Of a stretch of DNA of 64,000 bases, positions 18,051-27,778 are shown piece by piece. Positions within the stretch are counted from its first letter, which is position 1, and every line of letters starts with the position of its first letter. The position numbers and the translations under genes are program-made. Origin of the DNA: a bacterium (GTDB lineage: Bacteria; Planctomycetota; SZUA-567); assembly GCA_003245715.1 (NCBI GenBank), contig QKCJ01000034.1:21210-85209 (forward strand). Direction: 5' to 3'. Under the pieces are notes generated by a model. The model had not been told where the DNA came from. It made no database searches and worked only from the letters and a program-made list of their open reading frames with translations.

Positions 18051-20081
18051 TTAGAAATCAGCTTCAGCAAGTTTGTCAAGAACTGAGTCAACGGTAAAGC
18101 CGAAGTGTTCTGCGACCTTGCCGGCGGGGCCTGATTCACCAAAACTGTCCATGCCGATAAAGATACCCTTTTCGCCGAGGATTCCTTCCCAGCCGTCGAT
18201 AACGCCAGCTTCGATTACGCAGCGGTTCTTGAAGCGTTTGGGCAGAACCTTTTTCTTGTAGCCATCACTCTGCTTCTTGAAGACGTCAAGACTAGGCATA
18301 CTTACAACGCGTACAGTACGTCCTGCTTCACGCAGAACACCGGCAACTTCAAGGGCGAGGGTTACTTCGCTGCCTGAAGCTATCAGACAGATCTCGGCGA
18401 TGCCTTCAGGATCTTTCTCGAGAATGTAGCCACCCTTGAGAGTGTCTCTTGCAGGTGCGAACTCTTCGCGGTCGAGCGTTGGCAGATTCTGGCGTGAGAG
18501 CGCCATGACTGTCGGGCCGTCCTGACGGGCGAAGGCGTACTGGTAAGCGTAAGCAGCTTCGTTGGCGTCGGCCGGACGGAAAACATCAACGTTTGGCATA
18601 CAGCGTAGTGAAGCGATGTGCTCAATTGGCTGGTGGGTCGGGCCGTCTTCGCCGACAAAAATGCTGTCGTGGGTGAAGATGTAAAGAGCCTGCAGTTTCT
18701 GCAGCGCTGCCAGACGGATTGCCGGACGCAGATAATCGCTGAAAACCAGGAAGGTCGCACAGAACGGAATGAAACCGCCGTAAGCGGCCATGCCGTTGGT
18801 AATCTGTCCCATGGCGTGTTCACGTACTCCGTAGTGGATGTTGCGCGCCAGATACATCTGCGGTTCGATAAATTCGTACTGGGTGAACTCGCCCTTGGTG
18901 ATGAGGGTCTTGTTTGATTCAACAAGGTCAGCCGAACCACCGACAAGTTCAGGCAGGATTTCTGCAAAAGCGTCGAGGATCTTGCCGCCGCTTGCGCGGG
19001 TTGCGATGCTTTCGCCGGCCGGGAATTCCAGGGTTGAGTTTTTCCACTGCTTTGGAAGTTCGCCAGCTTTTACGCGGAGATATTCTTTGGCAAGGTTTGC
19101 ATGTTTCTTGGTGAAATCGTCAAGCATTGCATCCCACTCAGCGCGGTCAGCCTTCCAGTCAGCCTGTCTGGTCTTGAAGAATTTGTAGACTTCAGCCGGA
19201 ACATGAAATGACTCTTCCGACCAGCCCATGGCTTTCTTGCCGGCGAGGATTTCATCAGCGCCAAGAGGTGCGCCGTGTGTGCCGGATGTACCCTGCTTGT
19301 TTGGTGAACCCTTGCCGATTGTGGTCTTGGCAATAATCAGGCTAGGCTTGTCGGTAACGTCCTGTGCTGCGGCGATGGCGTTAGCGATAGCTTCGTGGTT
19401 GTGGCCGTCAATTGTCTGAACATGCCATTCATCGGCTTCATAACGCTTGGCAACGTCTTCGGTAAAGCAGATGTCGGTGCAGCCGTCGATCTGGATCTTG
19501 TTTGAGTCGTAAATGGCGATCAGGCGGCCGAGCTTGAGGTGGCCGGCAAGGCTGGCGGCTTCCTGGCTGATGCCTTCCTGATTACAACCGTCACCCATCA
19601 GAACGTAGGTGAAGTGGTCGGTCAGTTCGTAGCTTGGGGTGTTGTACATTTCACTAATCATGCGTTCGCTCAGCGCCATACCTACAGATGCGGCAAAACC
19701 AGCACCAAGAGGGCCTCCGGTGAAGTCAACGCCCTTGGTGTAGCCGAATTCCGGGTGGCCGGGAGTCTTGCTGCCGAGTTGGCGGAAGTTCTTGAGGTCG
19801 TCAAGTTCAAGGTAACCGATAAGGTGGCACATGGAGTAAAGTAGCATTGAGCCGTGACCAGCAGAGAGAATAAAGCGGTCGCGGTTAGCCCATTTGTCAT
19901 CTTCAGGATCAATATTAAAAACACGGGTAAGCAGAACGGCTGCGATATCAGCACAGCCCATCGGCAGGCCGGGGTGGCCGCTGTTGGCTGCCTGTACGCC
20001 GTCGGCTGAGAGCCAGCGGATTGTATTAGCAATTTTCTGCGACAGATCCGCGTCGATTGCGGGTTTCAGGTTGTTGCCCAT
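18051..20081 (-). CDS. tkt: Transketolase
   Basis: Thiamine-diphosphate enzyme that moves two-carbon ketol units between pentose- and hexose-phosphate-pathway sugars. 676 residues from the start at 20081, which lies five bases after AGGAG (an adjacent ATG at 20084 is too close). Family hallmarks: the N-terminal SGHPGLPMG segment, the GDGCNQEG thiamine-diphosphate motif, DSNKIQIDG, and in the pyrimidine domain the GVREHAMG segment and HDSIFVGEDGPTHQP. Length matches bacterial transketolases. Single gene, with a terminator downstream; its upstream region faces a long non-coding gap. Confidence 0.96.
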   Translation of the reverse strand: MGNNLKPAIDADLSQKIANTIRWLSADGVQAANSGHPGLPMGCADIAAVLLTRVFNIDPEDDKWANRDRFILSAGHGSMLLYSMCHLIGYLELDDLKNFRQLGSKTPGHPEFGYTKGVDFTGGPLGAGFAASVGMALSERMISEMYNTPSYELTDHFTYVLMGDGCNQEGISQEAASLAGHLKLGRLIAIYDSNKIQIDGCTDICFTEDVAKRYEADEWHVQTIDGHNHEAIANAIAAAQDVTDKPSLIIAKTTIGKGSPNKQGTSGTHGAPLGADEILAGKKAMGWSEESFHVPAEVYKFFKTRQADWKADRAEWDAMLDDFTKKHANLAKEYLRVKAGELPKQWKNSTLEFPAGESIATRASGGKILDAFAEILPELVGGSADLVESNKTLITKGEFTQYEFIEPQMYLARNIHYGVREHAMGQITNGMAAYGGFIPFCATFLVFSDYLRPAIRLAALQKLQALYIFTHDSIFVGEDGPTHQPIEHIASLRCMPNVDVFRPADANEAAYAYQYAFARQDGPTVMALSRQNLPTLDREEFAPARDTLKGGYILEKDPEGIAEICLIASGSEVTLALEVAGVLREAGRTVRVVSMPSLDVFKKQSDGYKKKVLPKRFKNRCVIEAGVIDGWEGILGEKGIFIGMDSFGESGPAGKVAEHFGFTVDSVLDKLAEADF

Positions 20082-20875
20082 CATATCTCCTTGTAAAAAA
20101 AAGTCCGGTCCATCCAAATATATATAATAACTACCAATATCTTTATTAAAACTGTGCTTGTTTTATGTCGGGGTTTAAGGTAAAACCAATTTTCCGGTTT
20201 TACCGCTGGATAACCCGGTATATACGCAGAATGAAAGTGTTACCTTCTAGACCCCGGGGTTTTTGCCCATTACACCCAAAGACAGTACATCTTTGCTTAA
20301 TACGCATGCTGGAGATGCAGCAGCCGGATATCCGGTTATTGCAGCGCCCCCTGCAGTCAATCCATATAAAAACACCCCGAGTGTGGATTCCACAGTCGGG
20401 AGCAGACACAAATGTTTATATCGTAAGGTTATAGATTGTCCGGGTCAAGTATGTTGGCTTATTTATTTTCAGAAGCTCCGGCAGCTTGCGGATAATTTAT
20501 GGACAACTTGCTGCAAACACGATAAATAATTAGCGCAAACCATAGGTATTTAATCAGTTAACTGTTTGGAAAGACTGAGATTGCGTGTTTTTGATTATAA
20601 AAGAAAAGTTTTGATTATTTCCAGGACTCTCGATTAGGGTTTAATTCAACTTATATCGGATATTTTGACCGGTTTCCCCGGTTCGTTACGGATTTTTTAT
20701 AACCAGTAAATTTTGAGCCTGCCTGAGGGCAGGATGGGAAGATTTTGGTTTTGAGTATTTCTGCACAGTATAGAGTTGAGGGTTCTCTGCTGTTTTTGCT
20801 GTCAGTTGAATAATTCACATAATGTATTTCGTTATTTGATGCAGTGAAAAACGTTGTTAAATCAATGTGGGTTTA
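20082..20875. other. Long intergenic region, no gene seen
   Basis: About 790 bases between transketolase and the LacI-type gene. No frame shows a protein-like composition. Visible elements are a nine-base inverted repeat GGTAAAACC/GGTTTTACC (20179-20204), a 12-base palindrome CCGGATATCCGG (20325-20336) and a small hairpin CCTGCC-TGAG-GGCAGG (20718-20733). An AT-rich stretch at ~20118-20140 may hold the transketolase promoter. The remainder could be a decayed gene or an unrecognised RNA. Confidence 0.4.
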
Positions 20876-21859
20876 TCAGGCAGAGCATCTTTTGATTAGC
20901 TTGGCGGGAATAATTATGCTCGAATTTCTGGCTTCCTGCGGGTTGTCGATTTTATCCAGCAGCATTTTTGCCGCAGCTTGCCCCGCTTCGGTGTTGGGTT
21001 GGGCAATGGTGGTCAGCGGTGGAGTGCTGTAGGCGCAGAATTCTCGGTTATCAAAGCCAATTACTTTTATATCTTCAGGCACAGAAATTTTCAGCTCGTG
21101 CAACCCCTGCAGCAGTCCCATCGCGACAATATCAGAGTGGGTCTGGACAGCTTTCACGCCGGAGTCAGCAACTTCTCTGGCCGCTTTTTTACCGGCTTCA
21201 CATTGCCCGCCAGCATCGGAGTAATAGAACTCGATTTTATCTAACTTGTTTTCGTTAATGGCCTTGCGGTAGCCGTTGAGGCGTGTCCAGTCGTTCTGCA
21301 TTGAGGAGATGCCGAGGTATGCCACGCCCTCGCCGCAGCTCTGGCAGAGGTATTTGACCGCTTCATAAACTCCCTGCTCGCGACCGATGCGCACACCTGT
21401 GGCGTTCTGGTCCTGCGAGTCAAGGCGAACAAGGGGTATGCCGGCGTTACTCAGTTTTTCCGCCGCTTCCATATCGCTGTAAAATCTTCCAGGCAGGAGC
21501 AAAACCCCGGCAGGGCGCTGGCGGATTATCTGGCTGAGTATTGATTTCTGCTCGGATGCGTCCTGATTCTCCAGGCTGATAAGATTAACCTTATAATTAT
21601 GGGCGCGCATCGCAGCCTCAAAGGCGGTGAACTTGCGCACGTATAATTCATCAAGCATCCAGCAGAGTCCAGTGATCTCATATGATTTGCGTGAGCGCAG
21701 GGATTTTGCCGCCTGATTGGGCGCGTAATTAAGTTCGCGGGCGGTCTGCAGAATCAGCTCCCGCAGGTCAGCGCGGACGTTTTCCTCGCCATTGATAGCC
21801 CGGCTCACAGTCTTTATCGAGACGCCGGTAATCTGTGCAATATCTTTTAAGGTAGCCAT
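20876..21859 (-). CDS. LacI-family repressor of the hexuronate operon
   Basis: 327 residues. The N-terminal HTH reads ATLKDIAQITGVSIKTVSRA, as in LacI/GalR, with the hinge helix around NQAAKSLRSRKS. The rest is a periplasmic-binding-protein-like effector domain (VRLDSQDQNATGVRIG, IKVIGFDNREFCAY). Divergent from uxaB with a 179-base gap that contains two matching operator palindromes, one close to its own start and one on the uxaB promoter, so it probably represses both itself and uxaBA and is released by a hexuronate-derived ligand. That role is inference from position. Confidence 0.9.
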   Translation of the reverse strand: MATLKDIAQITGVSIKTVSRAINGEENVRADLRELILQTARELNYAPNQAAKSLRSRKSYEITGLCWMLDELYVRKFTAFEAAMRAHNYKVNLISLENQDASEQKSILSQIIRQRPAGVLLLPGRFYSDMEAAEKLSNAGIPLVRLDSQDQNATGVRIGREQGVYEAVKYLCQSCGEGVAYLGISSMQNDWTRLNGYRKAINENKLDKIEFYYSDAGGQCEAGKKAAREVADSGVKAVQTHSDIVAMGLLQGLHELKISVPEDIKVIGFDNREFCAYSTPPLTTIAQPNTEAGQAAAKMLLDKIDNPQEARNSSIIIPAKLIKRCSA

Positions 21860-21883
21860 TTATCCCTTGCCTGAATCAATCAG

Positions 21884-21899
21884 ATGACATCGTTGTCAT
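21884..21899. promoter_or_regulatory. LacI-type operator near the repressor gene
   Basis: ATGACATCGTTGTCAT, a 16-base palindrome matching in seven of eight half-site positions, 25 bases upstream of the repressor start. It shares its TGACA-NCGNTGTCA core with the perfect palindrome at 21989, which suggests autoregulation or DNA looping between the two sites about 105 bases apart. Confidence 0.75.
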
Positions 21900-21961
21900 T
21901 AATATTTTCATTTATAATAAATCACAGATAAACAAAATCAATATAATAATTTAAAAAATAT

Positions 21962-21989
21962 TTGACAAATAATTGGTATGGTGTAGTAT
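21962..21989 (+). promoter_or_regulatory. Sigma-70-type promoter of uxaBA
   Basis: -35 box TTGACA at 21962-21967, 16-base spacer, -10 box TAGTAT at 21984-21989. The operator palindrome begins at the last base of the -10 box. Confidence 0.72.
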
Positions 21990-22002
21990 GACAACGTTGT
22001 CA
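21989..22002. promoter_or_regulatory. LacI-type operator on the uxaBA promoter
   Basis: TGACAACGTTGTCA, a perfect 14-base palindrome with the central CG usual for LacI/GalR operators. It covers the expected transcription start of uxaBA, so bound repressor would block initiation. Confidence 0.82.
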
Positions 22003-22038
22003 GTGATAATAAAATTAAAAAATGAAAGGTTTATAAAA

Positions 22039-23535
22039 ATGAAATTGCTTACTAAGGATCTTCTTCCGGAGGTGTCTGTTGATTATTTTGATTCTTCTGC
22101 TTTGCCGGAGAAGGTTCTGCAGTTTGGCGAGGGTAATTTCCTGCGCGCGTTTGTTAACTGGATGTTTGACGCTATGAACCGTGCGGGCAAGTTCAATGGT
22201 CGCGCGGTGGTGGTTCAACCGATTGACCGTGGCATGGTTGATATGGTCAACGATCAGGACGGGCTTTACACCTTGCTTCTTCGAGGTATTGAGAACGGTG
22301 AAGTTCAGCAGCAGAAGCGCATCATCAGTTCAATTTCACGCGGCCTGAATCCTTATGCTGACTGGGCTGGTTACCTTGAGACTGCGCGCAATCCAGAGAT
22401 GGAGGTTGTCGTTTCAAACACCACTGAAGCTGGTATCGTCCACACGCCTGAAGCTTTTGAGGAAGGCAAGTGTCCTAACACCTTCCCGGCCAAGGTTACT
22501 GCCTGGTTGAATGAGCGTTTCAAGACTTTCTCAGGTGCTGCTGACAAGGGTGTGGTCTTCCTGCCATGTGAGCTGATTAATTATAACGGCACCAAGCTTA
22601 AAGAGTGTGTTCTTAAGTACGCTGCCGACTGGAGCCTTGGAGTGGAGTTTGTCGCCTGGGTTGAGAATGCGTGTATCTTCCTCAGCACTCTGGTTGACCG
22701 TATTGTTCCGGGGTATCCGCGTGAGGAGATTGAGGGTATTCTTGAAGACCTCGGTTATGAAGACAGGATCGTTGACACGGGTGAAATCTTCCACCTCTTT
22801 GTTATTGAAGGTGATGAAGCTGCCAAGGCCAAGCTTCCGCTCTGCGAGGTTGATGGCCTGAATATTGTCTGGACTCAGGATATGCAGCCATACCGCAACC
22901 GTAAGGTCAGCATCCTTAACGGTGCGCATACTTCAAGTGTTCTCGCTGCGTTTCTTGGCGGGGTTGAAGCGGTGCGCGAGATGGTTGAGGACGAGGACTT
23001 CGGCGCATACATCAAGAAGAATGTTTATGATGAAATTGTTCCGGCTCTTGATATGGATGAAGAAGAGAAGAAGCAGTTTGCCGCCGCGGTTATGGAGCGC
23101 TTCCTCAATCCGTTTATCAAGCACGAGTTGATTTCGATTTCGCTAAATTCAGTATCAAAGTGGAAGGTGCGCGTATTGCCGTCAGTCAAGAGCTACTGCG
23201 CCAAGGAGTGCAAGGTTCCGCAGGGGTTGGCTTTCTCACTGGCTGCGCTTATCGCTTTCTACAAGTGCAAGGCCAAGGATGACGGCTCGTATTACGGAGT
23301 TGCTAATGGCGCAGAGTATCCGGTACGTGACGACAAGGAAATCATGGAGTATTTTGCTGATGCCTGGGAGCGTCTTGAGGTTGATGATCTGGTGCGTGAG
23401 GTTCTTGGCAAGACCGAATTCTGGGGTGAGGATCTCAATGACATCCGCGCCTTCACCGAGTTTGTGACTAACTGCCTGCAGTTTATCACTGAAAACGGTA
23501 TGCGTGAAGCGGTTAAGAAGATTATAAAAAAGTAA
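22039..23535 (+). CDS. uxaB: Tagaturonate reductase (altronate oxidoreductase)
   Basis: Interconverts D-tagaturonate and D-altronate with NAD(H) in D-galacturonate catabolism. 498 residues from the start at 22039, which has AAAGG upstream; the 22 codons before it are not family-like and include the operator. The N-terminus has the hallmark QFGEGNFLRAFVNW, followed by VVVVQPI-like strand, and the polyol dehydrogenase signature region NGAHTSSVL. Length and order agree with E. coli UxaB and the mannitol dehydrogenase superfamily. First gene of a two-gene operon with uxaA 38 bases downstream, behind a LacI-type controlled promoter. UxaC isomerase and the KDG steps are not in the window. Confidence 0.92.
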   Translation: MKLLTKDLLPEVSVDYFDSSALPEKVLQFGEGNFLRAFVNWMFDAMNRAGKFNGRAVVVQPIDRGMVDMVNDQDGLYTLLLRGIENGEVQQQKRIISSISRGLNPYADWAGYLETARNPEMEVVVSNTTEAGIVHTPEAFEEGKCPNTFPAKVTAWLNERFKTFSGAADKGVVFLPCELINYNGTKLKECVLKYAADWSLGVEFVAWVENACIFLSTLVDRIVPGYPREEIEGILEDLGYEDRIVDTGEIFHLFVIEGDEAAKAKLPLCEVDGLNIVWTQDMQPYRNRKVSILNGAHTSSVLAAFLGGVEAVREMVEDEDFGAYIKKNVYDEIVPALDMDEEEKKQFAAAVMERFLNPFIKHELISISLNSVSKWKVRVLPSVKSYCAKECKVPQGLAFSLAALIAFYKCKAKDDGSYYGVANGAEYPVRDDKEIMEYFADAWERLEVDDLVREVLGKTEFWGEDLNDIRAFTEFVTNCLQFITENGMREAVKKIIKK

Positions 23536-23573
23536 AAGTTGCGGCAGGTTAATAGCCGTCATAGAGGATAAAA

Positions 23574-25061
23574 ATGTCTGCTAAAGAGATTATTAAAATA
23601 CATCCGGCTGATAATGTGGCTGTTGCGGTGGATGATATCGCTTCTGGCAAGGAGCTTGAACTTGACGGGGTGGCGCTGGTTGCCGCGGCTGAGATTCCTG
23701 CCGGTCATAAGATTGCAATTGATGATATCCCCGCCGGTGCGGAGGTTATCAAGTACGGTTTTCGCATTGGTCTGGCTAAAGAAGATATAAAGGCCGGTGA
23801 TTATGTCCACGCGCACAACGTCAGGACTGCCTTAAGCGGCAGTGGTGATTTTGTCTACGAGCCGGATTTTACCGGAGTTGAGAAGAACCGGAGTCTGACT
23901 TTCAAGGGGTACAAACGGCCTGATGGCAAGGTCGGTGTGCGTAACGATGTCTGGGTTATACCGACGGTTGGCTGCGTCAATAAAATTGCCAAGCTGATGG
24001 TGCGTGAGGTTGAGAATGAATTGCCTGAGAATGTTGACGGTATCCATGTCTTTGAGCATCCGTTTGGCTGCAGCCAGCTTGGTGACGATCATTTGACCAC
24101 GCAGAAGATTCTTGCGGGTCTTGTGAAAAACCCGAACGCTGGCGGGGTGTTGGTGCTTGGTTTGGGGTGTGAAAATAATCAGGTTGCGTACTTCAAGAAG
24201 GTACTTGGCGAGTACTCAGAGGATCGGGTAAAGTTTCTGATTACTCAGGAAGTTGAGGACGAGATTGAAGCTGGTTCTGAAATTCTGCGCGGGCTTATCA
24301 ATTATGCGGCAGGATTCAAGCGTGAAGATGTGGACGTTGCCGAGCTTAAGATCGGTCTTAAATGTGGCGGCTCGGACGCGTTTTCAGGGATTACCGCTAA
24401 CCCGCTTTTAGGTGTCTTGTCAGATAAACTCGTTGCCTGCGGCGGTACCAGCGCGCTTACTGAAATACCAGAAATGTTCGGCGCTGAGGGGATTATTCTT
24501 AACCGTTGTGTCGATAAGGCGATCTTTGATCGCGGTGCGAAGATGGTTAATGATTTTCGTAATTATTATATCAGCCATGGCGAACCGGTTTCAGAGAACC
24601 CGTCACCCGGTAACCGTGCTGGTGGTATTACTACTCTTGAGGACAAGTCGCTTGGTTGCGTGCAGAAGGGTGGAACGAGTCCGGTGGTTGATGTTTTGCA
24701 TTACGGCGAGCAGCTTGAGAAGAAGGGCTTGGCAATTGTCGAAGGGCCGGGTAATGACCTGGTCGCAGTTACTAATCTTGCGGCTGCCGGTTGTCAGATT
24801 GTACTATTTACAACAGGACGCGGCAACCCCTTTGGCGGCCCCGTTCCGACGATCAAGGTTTCAACCAATCCGACTCTGGCCAAACGTAAAAAGCACTGGA
24901 TTGATTTTGATGCGGGTAAACTCCTTGAAGGCGTACCGATGGAAGAGCTTGGTGATAAGTTCTTTGATTATGTCCTTGCGGTTGCTTCGGGTGAGAAGAC
25001 CTGTAACGAGAAAAATGACTGCGTTGAAATCTCCATCTTCAAGTCCGGCGTAACCCTCTAA
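23574..25061 (+). CDS. uxaA: Altronate dehydratase
   Basis: Removes water from D-altronate to give 2-keto-3-deoxygluconate, the step after UxaB. 495 residues. Residues ~1-85 form the SAF-like N-terminal domain ending in DYVHAHNVRT. The large catalytic domain starts at GYKRPDGKVGVRN and includes CVNKIAKLM, the HPFGCSQLGDD segment, LGLGCENNQ and LKCGGSDAFSG, with conserved cysteines that fit an iron-dependent dehydratase. AGAGG lies just upstream of the ATG. Ends before a strong terminator. Confidence 0.94.
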   Translation: MSAKEIIKIHPADNVAVAVDDIASGKELELDGVALVAAAEIPAGHKIAIDDIPAGAEVIKYGFRIGLAKEDIKAGDYVHAHNVRTALSGSGDFVYEPDFTGVEKNRSLTFKGYKRPDGKVGVRNDVWVIPTVGCVNKIAKLMVREVENELPENVDGIHVFEHPFGCSQLGDDHLTTQKILAGLVKNPNAGGVLVLGLGCENNQVAYFKKVLGEYSEDRVKFLITQEVEDEIEAGSEILRGLINYAAGFKREDVDVAELKIGLKCGGSDAFSGITANPLLGVLSDKLVACGGTSALTEIPEMFGAEGIILNRCVDKAIFDRGAKMVNDFRNYYISHGEPVSENPSPGNRAGGITTLEDKSLGCVQKGGTSPVVDVLHYGEQLEKKGLAIVEGPGNDLVAVTNLAAAGCQIVLFTTGRGNPFGGPVPTIKVSTNPTLAKRKKHWIDFDAGKLLEGVPMEELGDKFFDYVLAVASGEKTCNEKNDCVEISIFKSGVTL

Positions 25062-25094
25062 TCTGACAGGGCGCTTGCCAACCGGGTATTATGA

Positions 25095-25126
25095 AGCAAG
25101 TAAGGTTTTGCCTTGCTTGCTTTTTT
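25095..25126 (+). terminator. Rho-independent terminator of uxaBA
   Basis: Eleven-base stem (AGCAAGTAAGG pairs with CCTTGCTTGCT, one wobble), five-base loop and a run of T, ~33 bases after the uxaA stop codon. Confidence 0.88.
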
Positions 25127-25236
25127 ATTTGTGTATTATAATAATGCCTCAGCGCCGCCGGTAGCGAGTTTGTTTGTTGTTGCATGACATCTTGTATGTG
25201 AAGGTTGGTTTCTCCGCGCTAAAATTTTGGCTTGTT

Positions 25237-25560
25237 TTAGCGTAGCTCAGTGGGGCGTTTATCGGTCTGTTTTTTTATGAAACGGCAAAAGTAGTTAACA
25301 TCATTGAAGCCGCATTTGAGGGAAATGGTTGTAAGCGGCAGTAGCGTGTTCTTGAGTAAGTAAAGTGCGTTTTGCAGACGAACTTTACTGAGGTATTCGG
25401 AGATACTCTGGCTCATTGTGCGTTTAAAAAGATTAAGCAGGGTAGTTCTTGAGATATCAAGTTCAAGTGCAATACGGTTGACATTTAGTGCCGGTTCAAA
25501 GAAGCGCTGGGTGCAGATTCTGATGATATTTTTTGTCGTGCGGTTTTGAAAGTATCTTGA
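25237..25560 (-). pseudogene. AraC-type regulator, 3' remnant
   Basis: The frame encodes only the C-terminal AraC DNA-binding domain, about 100 residues: the first HTH around VNRIALELDISRTTLLNLFKR and the second around PLTTISLKCGFNDVNYFCRFIKKQ, ending a few residues later as usual. The residues upstream in this frame (to 25635) are not family-like; instead, the DNA there encodes, in another frame, a glycoside hydrolase fragment. The ligand-binding half is therefore missing. The simplest reading is a deletion that fused the 3' end of a regulator gene to the interior of the hydrolase gene. Confidence 0.75.
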
Positions 25561-27631
25561 GCGTAAGTTCTGTCGGCCAGTGCCAGTAACTGCGCCCGGA
25601 CGGGGATCTCTATCGTGCGCATAATCATGTCCCACTGGCTCATCAGTCCCGGATAGCCTGCGTCTTTAATTGTCCGGTAGTACCAGCCGGTCATTTCCTG
25701 CATGGTTTTAATGAGAAAATTACCCATATCTGAGCTGCGGCTATCGCCGGCGCGTAAAGCATCATCGGTGATGTCACTAATTGCGTCAAATGATTTAAGC
25801 TCAGGTTCGTTCCCGGTTGCGGCCAGTTGCTCAATTGTTTTGTACTTCTCTTTAAGGAACGTGACAAAGGCGGGCTTGAGCACTTCCATATTCTTTTTTA
25901 TGTAAATGCGAAGGTCCTGTTCATTAAGAGGTTCGACAATGGCGAGAAGCGGATCGTCCTTGAGTGCTGTTTTGGTGTATGGATTAATTCTGTTGAGTAG
26001 ATATTCAATTGCGATCTTGTAATGCTGGCGGTATTTTTCATTGATAAACAACTGGAGTTTGAAGGTTTCATGGTCTTAATCACCTATTCCCCTGTAGCCG
26101 AGCGTATAGCCTGAAGCTGAAGTCAGCAGGTCCATATTTATGTAGATGCGCGCTTTTTGAGGCAGTAGACCAGATAGTCAAAACGGTCAAGGTTTGCTTT
26201 GTCAAAGGCAATGTCCTCAGTCTTGAGCGGGATGCCTGATTCGGCAATACCCTTGAATGGTCGGTCGTGAATCTTGAATCCGAGAAGATATCTTCCGAGT
26301 CCGTGCAGGCGGATCATATTGCACCCTTGTCTGGCAATTGAGTCGGTGAGTTCAACGATATCATCTTTTGTCCATTTATGACCTTGCAGTCTCCAGCCGG
26401 AGATGCCGAAATTGAAAGATGAAAATTTAACAGCTTTCTCGGGAGTATTAGCAAAGTCCAGTTGTCCTTTGCTGTTTATAATAACCCTGCCGGAGGTTCC
26501 TGCTTCGCCTCTGGCAATGATCTCGTCCGAGAAGTTCAAAGCAGTTCCTTTTTTTACGATAAATTTGCTGTTAACTTCTTTCCAGCCATTTGCTTCGTTG
26601 ATTATGTAGAGTTTGAATGAGTCGGTAGGTCTTTGGGCTTTGCCATAAATGAAGCGCCAGCCATCGGAGCCGCTTAGGACTTTAACGGCGAGAAGATTTT
26701 TCCCTTTAACAACTGGGAGATTGATTGCGTGGTCTTCAACGGTGAATTTGCTGGTACTGTTGCCGGCGCTTTTAATGTTGCTGTATATCTGCTTGCCGTT
26801 GAGATAAATTTCTGACCACCAGTCGGCTGAAAAACCAAGTTTCATCTTTCCGGCAGTAGGGCTGTTGAATTCGTTGAATAAAACGGCGGCTTTTTTTGCG
26901 CTTAAGCTGCCGGTTATTTCTTTGATGTCGATAGAACCGTTTTTTCTGGTTACTATTTCAGGCGTTGTCGGGTGGCTGTTAATATCAAGCTTTTCCGGCA
27001 CGGCGGTAATGTTTTGAAGATTCAAATCTGTGACAAAGAGCTTCCTGTTACGGCTAAGGCCAAGCTCAAGGTCGGAACTAGCTTTCAGATGCATCGGGCC
27101 AAAATAAATAGAGCCGGTACTGCCGAATTTAGCCAACATGAAAAGAGGAAGCGCCAGACTTTCCTGATAATCTTTATCGGCGGTAAATTTTATTGTATAC
27201 TTTTGCCAGTCTGACCGGACCTCAGCCTGAAAGTTACTGCCCTTTATCGGAGTCCAGGGGGCTGTGGATAAAGCGCAGACCGACTGGATCTGGCCATTGT
27301 TTGAGGCTTTGCAGAAGAAACTCAGTTCATACTCTTGACCCATAACAAGTTTGATGTCTGACAGATATTTTAATTGCACATCCCACGGTTTGGCTGCGGC
27401 ATTGAGTGTATCGAATTTGACTTCGAGGCAGTTTTCATTATTCGGGGTTTTGACGGTTTCGGATAATTTCATGCTGCCGGCGTTGCCGTTTTTGGCCGAG
27501 AAAGATATTTTTTTGAGATTGCTGTAGTCCTGGTTATATGACAATGTTTCATTATCATCTGCAATTATCAGATTGGTGAACAGTATGAAAAGTGCTATTG
27601 TTGTTTTTATCGCGAGATGGCTTAAAGACAT
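25485..27631 (-). pseudogene. Secreted glycoside hydrolase with N-terminal CBM, frameshifted and truncated
   Basis: The first 497 codons (to 26138) encode a signal peptide (IALFILFTNLIIA), a CBM4/9-like jelly roll at ~35-190, a second beta module with ADWW...LYLNGKQIY, and the start of a TIM barrel (GWRLQGHKWTKDD, NMIRLHGLG). The frame then stops at KKRAST. One missing base near 26148 explains this: restored, it reads KKRGIYINMDLL, as expected for a GH-A hydrolase. An in-frame TAA follows at 26076-26078, after which the same frame continues with NPYTKTALKDDPLL and the acid/base motif NEQDL, to about 25560, where homology ends abruptly beside an AraC remnant. Start at 27631 has AAGGAG five bases upstream. 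Likely once a secreted glycanase of the GH5-like superfamily; now non-functional unless the two lesions are sequencing errors. Confidence 0.8.
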
Positions 27632-27778
27632 TGTCACTCCTTAAAAATAGAATGATTTTAGCTGATTTGAACCCGGTTATTTGTGTCTTGAGAATAACAT
27701 AGAAGATGGGTGAGCAAAATAAAAAAATCAGCGCTGTGACTATTTTGAAATTCATCTGTTAATTCTGTAGGTGATAAA

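Noticed and set aside
20179..20204. Inverted repeat GGTAAAACC/GGTTTTACC as a terminator
   Set aside because: No gene ends nearby in either direction and there is no T-tract; it lies upstream of transketolase.
20263..20529. 88-codon open frame in the intergenic gap
   Set aside because: No ribosome site, no recognisable motif, and its composition is not protein-like.
24412..25053. 213-codon open frame within uxaA, other frame
   Set aside because: Arg/Leu/Ser-rich shadow of uxaA, whose own translation is clearly conserved.
25561..25635. Upstream part of the AraC-remnant frame as a genuine N-terminus
   Set aside because: The same DNA encodes conserved hydrolase residues in another frame, so this part is out-of-frame read-through.
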